Source of the DNA: Microbacteriaceae bacterium
GTDB taxonomy: Bacteria > Actinomycetota > Actinomycetes > Actinomycetales > Microbacteriaceae
Direction of reading: 5' to 3'
NCBI GenBank assembly: GCA_025464975.1
Contig: JAODMT010000006.1
Coordinates: forward strand, 1-64,000
Length of the DNA stretch: 64,000 nt
Of the stretch, positions 60,796-64,000 are shown one piece after another. The notes under the pieces are model-generated. The model did no database searches. It was not told where the DNA came from and saw only the letters and a list, made by a program, of their open reading frames with translations. Both the position numbers and the translations under genes were made by a program. How positions within the stretch are numbered: position 1 is the first letter of the stretch; every line of letters begins with the position of its first letter.

Positions 60796-62505
60796 ATGAG
60801 CGACAGGATGAGTCAGGATGCGGCCACTCGCCTCGGCGGGCTCGGCGAACGATATTTCACAACCCAGCACACCTACGACCCGTACAACGCGACGCTTCTC
60901 GGGCTGAGTGAGTTCGACCACCTCGCGGGGGACCCGAGCATCGAGGCGAGCGAGACAGCGGCCGCGGATCTGGCGGCCATCGGCCGAGAGGTCTCCGCGA
61001 TCGCTACGGCTGGTCTCGACGAGCAGAACCTCATCGACCACAGTGTGTTGTCGGTGCTCGTGCGAGGCGCACAGCAGGACGCGCAACACTCGCTCTGGGC
61101 GGGAAACGTTTCGGCGAAGAGCTATGTGAGCAGGCAGGCACTGATCTTCCAGGCGATGCCTGCGATGACGGTCACCGACCGCGACAGCGCCGACCGATAC
61201 CTCGAGCGGCTCTCGGGCGTCGCGGGCGTGCTCACGGCGCTCGGTGACCGCTACGCCGCCGAGGCCAGCCTCGGCCGATACCCGACCGAGCAAGGGGTCA
61301 CGCATTCGATCCAGCAACTCGAGGGTTACCTCGCACTGGGTGTGGGCGGGGACGTGTTGCTGAACGTGATGCGGTCGGGGGCGGATGCTCGCGACCTCGA
61401 GCGCGCCACCTCGATTGTCGAGGGCGAAATCCGTCCTGCCATGCACGCGCTCGCGGAGCGGCTGCGCACCGAGTTCCTTCCCCTCGGGAGACCGGACGAC
61501 AAGGTCGGTGTCAGGTACATGCCCGGCGGCGAAGAGGGCTACCTCGCCTCCGTCGCGCGGCACACGACCACCGCGCTCTCTCCGGCCGAGATCCACCAGG
61601 TCGGTCTCGACGTGCTCGACGAGATGCGGTCGGAATGGAGCGAGGTCGGCATGCGCGCGATCGGCGAACGCGACTTCGCCGTCATCGCGGAGCGAATGCG
61701 CTCCGACACGTCGCTGCGCTTCGAGACCAGCGAACAGATCGTCAACGTCGCGCAGGGGGCGCTCGATCGTGCGAACGCCGTTCGCGACCAATACTTCCCG
61801 GCATATGACATACCGGACTGCGTCATCGAGGAGATCAACTCGATCGAGGCCGCACATACGGCGATGGCCTACTATCGCCCACCGGCGGTCGACGGAAGCC
61901 GCCCGGGCGCCCATTGCCTTCTCGCAACCGACCCGCAGAACCGGTTCCGGTTCGAGTACGAAGCGCTTGCGTTCCATGAGTCCGTTCCCGGACACCACAT
62001 GCAACTGGCGACGGCGCAGAAGCTGGATATCCCGCGCTACCGCCGCTACCTCGATGTCGAGGCTTGCAGCTTCAACGAGGGCTGGGGGCTCTACTCCGAG
62101 CAGTTCGCAGACGAGATCGGGCTGTACAGCGACGACGTCGCCCGGCTCGGGATGCTCTCATTCCGCGCTCTTCGCGCCTGCCGACTCGTGATCGACACCG
62201 GCATCCATCACTTCGGCTGGTCGCGAGAGCAGGCGGTCGACTTCATGTGGAAGAACACCGCGACGACCATGTCGCACGTGCGCACCGAGGTGGACAGGTA
62301 CATCGCCTGGCCCGGCCAGGCCCTGGCGTACATGATCGGCCGGCTGGAGATCGGTCGCCTTCGCGAGCAGGCCAAGGAGCAGCTCGGCTCCCGCTTCTCG
62401 CTCGTCGACTTCCACGGAACGGTGCTCGGCAGCGGCGCGGTGCCGCTGACGGTTCTCGCCGACAACGTCGCTCGCTGGCAGTCCAGCGTCGCGCAGGACA
62501 ACTGA
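60796..62505 (+). CDS. DUF885-family predicted metallohydrolase
   Basis: A 569-aa protein of the DUF885 family. HESVPGHH near residues 393-400 and EGWGLYSEQFADE near 428-440 form the zinc-peptidase-like His/Glu pattern of the family. Members are predicted peptidases or amidohydrolases, mostly uncharacterised. It carries no signal peptide. Location after the regulator and SDR makes it part of the same degradation set. Confidence 0.87.
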   Translation: MSDRMSQDAATRLGGLGERYFTTQHTYDPYNATLLGLSEFDHLAGDPSIEASETAAADLAAIGREVSAIATAGLDEQNLIDHSVLSVLVRGAQQDAQHSLWAGNVSAKSYVSRQALIFQAMPAMTVTDRDSADRYLERLSGVAGVLTALGDRYAAEASLGRYPTEQGVTHSIQQLEGYLALGVGGDVLLNVMRSGADARDLERATSIVEGEIRPAMHALAERLRTEFLPLGRPDDKVGVRYMPGGEEGYLASVARHTTTALSPAEIHQVGLDVLDEMRSEWSEVGMRAIGERDFAVIAERMRSDTSLRFETSEQIVNVAQGALDRANAVRDQYFPAYDIPDCVIEEINSIEAAHTAMAYYRPPAVDGSRPGAHCLLATDPQNRFRFEYEALAFHESVPGHHMQLATAQKLDIPRYRRYLDVEACSFNEGWGLYSEQFADEIGLYSDDVARLGMLSFRALRACRLVIDTGIHHFGWSREQAVDFMWKNTATTMSHVRTEVDRYIAWPGQALAYMIGRLEIGRLREQAKEQLGSRFSLVDFHGTVLGSGAVPLTVLADNVARWQSSVAQDN

Positions 62506-62519
62506 GGGGACGAAAGACC

Positions 62520-63371
62520 ATGGATGTAACCATCAACGGAGCTCGACTCAACGTAGAGGTGTACGGCCCGGAGGACGGCCCCGTTCTCATCGCGCACCAC
62601 GGCGGTGGCGGGATCGGCTCCCTCGCCGAGCCAAAGGGCACCTTCGGCCCGCTCGCCGACCGCTTCAGGGTCATCGTCTTCGATGCGCGTGGCTGTGGCC
62701 TGAGCGAAGGAATCGCCCCGTACTCGCACGAGCAGTGGGCGGCGGATGTCGACGGACTCAGGCAGTGGGCCGGCGCCGACAAGATCGTGGTCGCCGGCGG
62801 CTCGTATGGCGGATTCATCGCCCTGGAGTACGCGGTGCGCTATCCGGAGCACGTCTCCGCGGTCATCCTGCGTGACACCTCGCCGGATGGCTCCAACCTC
62901 GAACTCGCGTTCGAGAATGCGCGTAACCAGGACCGGGTCGAGATCAACTGGGACAACTTCAACCGCTACTGGTCCGGAAACATCTACAACGACCAGGATC
63001 TCAAGGAACGCTGGGCCGAGATCATCCCGTTGTACGACTTCGAGTACGACCCGGTGGTCTCCGCCGCCCGTGTCGAGGCCGGCATCTACCGTCACGAGGC
63101 CCACAACTGGTGCTTCCAGCACAACTGGGGCGTGTACGACGTTAAGCCGCAGCTGCCCGGCGTCACCGTGCCGATTCTCGTCACCGTCGGTCGCCGCGAC
63201 TGGGTCACCCCGGTCAGCTCGTCTGAGACGATCGCCAGGCTCGCGCCGAACGCCGAACTGGTGATCTTCGAGAAGTCCGGCCACTCCCCGCAGTTCGAGG
63301 AGCGCGACGAGTTCCAGCGCGTCATCCGGGACTTCCTGGACCGCGCGATACCTGCAACAACCAACGCATAG
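62520..63371 (+). CDS. Alpha/beta hydrolase, proline-iminopeptidase-like
   Basis: A 283-aa hydrolase with the oxyanion segment HHGGGG (about residues 26-31), nucleophile Ser95 in GGSYGG, Asp in VGRRDWVTP and His in SGHSPQFEE. The layout is that of proline iminopeptidases and related amide/ester hydrolases. The ATG at 62520 follows GGGGACGAAAGACC. It is 14 bp from the DUF885 gene and likely cotranscribed. Confidence 0.87.
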   Translation: MDVTINGARLNVEVYGPEDGPVLIAHHGGGGIGSLAEPKGTFGPLADRFRVIVFDARGCGLSEGIAPYSHEQWAADVDGLRQWAGADKIVVAGGSYGGFIALEYAVRYPEHVSAVILRDTSPDGSNLELAFENARNQDRVEINWDNFNRYWSGNIYNDQDLKERWAEIIPLYDFEYDPVVSAARVEAGIYRHEAHNWCFQHNWGVYDVKPQLPGVTVPILVTVGRRDWVTPVSSSETIARLAPNAELVIFEKSGHSPQFEERDEFQRVIRDFLDRAIPATTNA

Positions 63372-63393
63372 CGAGCTTGAAGGGGATAGTGAC

Positions 63394-64000
63394 ATGAAAC
63401 TGACCATCATCGGGGCGGGTGCCATCGGCGGCACGATCGGAGCGCACATGTTCCGCGCCGGTCACGACATCACGCTGTGCGACGCAGACGTCGAGTATGT
63501 CGCCGCAATCAAGAAGAACGGCCTGCGGATCGAGGGGCCGGTGAACGAGTTCACCGTGGAAATCCCGGCCATCACGCCGGACGAACTTCCAGACTCGATC
63601 GACCACGCGATCGTCGCGGTGAAGAGCCTGCACAGCGCGTCGGCTGCCGCGCTGCTCCGCGATCGACTCTCGCCGGACGGCTACGTCCTCACCGTGCAGA
63701 ACGGCCTGACGGCAGATGCGCTCATCGACGCCGTCGGTGCGGACAGGGTCATCTCGAGCTTCGTGAACTTTGGGGCCGACGTGATGGGGCCCGGGCGGGT
63801 GATGCAGGGCAACATCGGCACCTTCCGGATCGGCGAGATCAGGGGCGGCCTTGTCACCCAGCGGGTTCGCGACCTCGCCGACGCTCTCCCCTACGCGGAG
63901 GCGACGGACAACGTGCTCGGCTACCTCTGGGGCAAGGAGGTATACGGCGCGATGATGTGGGCAGGAGCAGTCTCCGACCTCCCGATCGCCGAGACGCTCG
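63394..64000 (+). CDS. Ketopantoate-reductase-like dehydrogenase, cut by window end
   Basis: The first 202 codons of a 2-dehydropantoate 2-reductase/ApbA-family protein. The Rossmann start MKLTIIGAGAIGGTIGAHM, the DHAIVAVKS strand and VLTVQNGLTADALID (the NG loop) are typical. In a catabolic operon this family often reduces or oxidises other 2-keto or hydroxy acids, so vitamin B5 synthesis is not implied. The 3' end lies off the right edge. Confidence 0.88.
   Translation, partial: MKLTIIGAGAIGGTIGAHMFRAGHDITLCDADVEYVAAIKKNGLRIEGPVNEFTVEIPAITPDELPDSIDHAIVAVKSLHSASAAALLRDRLSPDGYVLTVQNGLTADALIDAVGADRVISSFVNFGADVMGPGRVMQGNIGTFRIGEIRGGLVTQRVRDLADALPYAEATDNVLGYLWGKEVYGAMMWAGAVSDLPIAETL

Noticed and set aside
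60538-62004. A 488-codon minus-strand frame over the SDR and DUF885 genes
   Set aside because: Shadow of strong plus-strand genes; no motif, no ribosome site.
1-64000. CRISPR arrays, tRNA or rRNA genes, insertion sequences
   Set aside because: No repeat-spacer series, no cloverleaf with a T-loop, and no transposase-like protein was recognised by reading; a tRNAscan or ISfinder search would settle it.

Overview
The window is high-GC, gene-dense actinobacterial chromosome. The family is most likely Microbacteriaceae (order Micrococcales). Signs of this are frequent GTG starts, 1-4 bp stop/start overlaps, a CopD-CtaG fusion, the order rplI-dnaB, and zinc-free L28/L33/S14 ribosomal proteins. The genus cannot be fixed from sequence alone. 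No tRNA, rRNA, CRISPR array, transposase or prophage was recognised.

Layout. 1-5,100: the 3' end of rplI, a strong terminator, a gene-free stretch with five DnaA-box-like nonamers, dnaB, a HxlR regulator divergent from a flavin-oxidoreductase/NAD(P)-reductase pair, and two small membrane proteins. 5,100-9,500: purB and a tyrosine phosphatase, a WXG-motif small protein with a lipase-like partner resembling a type VII effector module, and a holin-like membrane protein. 9,500-14,200: hisC and the E1-alpha, E1-beta and E2 genes of a 2-oxoacid dehydrogenase. 14,200-18,700: zinc homeostasis (Zur box, znuA-znuC-znuB-zur), zinc-independent rpmB-rpmG-rpsN, and an HU gene. 18,700-32,500: mostly single genes, namely CopD-CtaG, a PIF1-like helicase, membrane proteins, a frameshifted trypsin-like protease, a quinone oxidoreductase, a GNAT protein, an alpha-glucosidase, and an HD protein opposite a GlxA-type regulator. 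Two copies of an about 80 bp palindromic element lie here.

32,500-44,300 (minus strand): one eleven-gene run for uptake and oxidation of a sugar, polyol or sugar acid. It has a ribose-type ABC importer, three dehydrogenases, an IlvD/Edd dehydratase, a DHDPS-type lyase, a FadR-type regulator, a KDG-type kinase and a KDPG-type aldolase. 44,550-50,200: an NrtR-controlled NAD biosynthesis operon (nrtR-nadA-nadB-nadC and a cysteine desulfurase).

50,250-64,000: a long peptide-use island. It has a Dpp-type ABC importer, an amidase, an M55 D-aminopeptidase, an isoaspartyl peptidase, a RpiR regulator, an SDR, a DUF885 hydrolase, an alpha/beta hydrolase and a ketopantoate-reductase-like gene cut by the window end. 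Two nearly matching promoter/operator blocks precede its two transport units. The presence of D- and isoaspartyl-specific peptidases suggests unusual peptides, possibly cell-wall peptides. This island and the dispersed palindrome are the least explained parts of the window.
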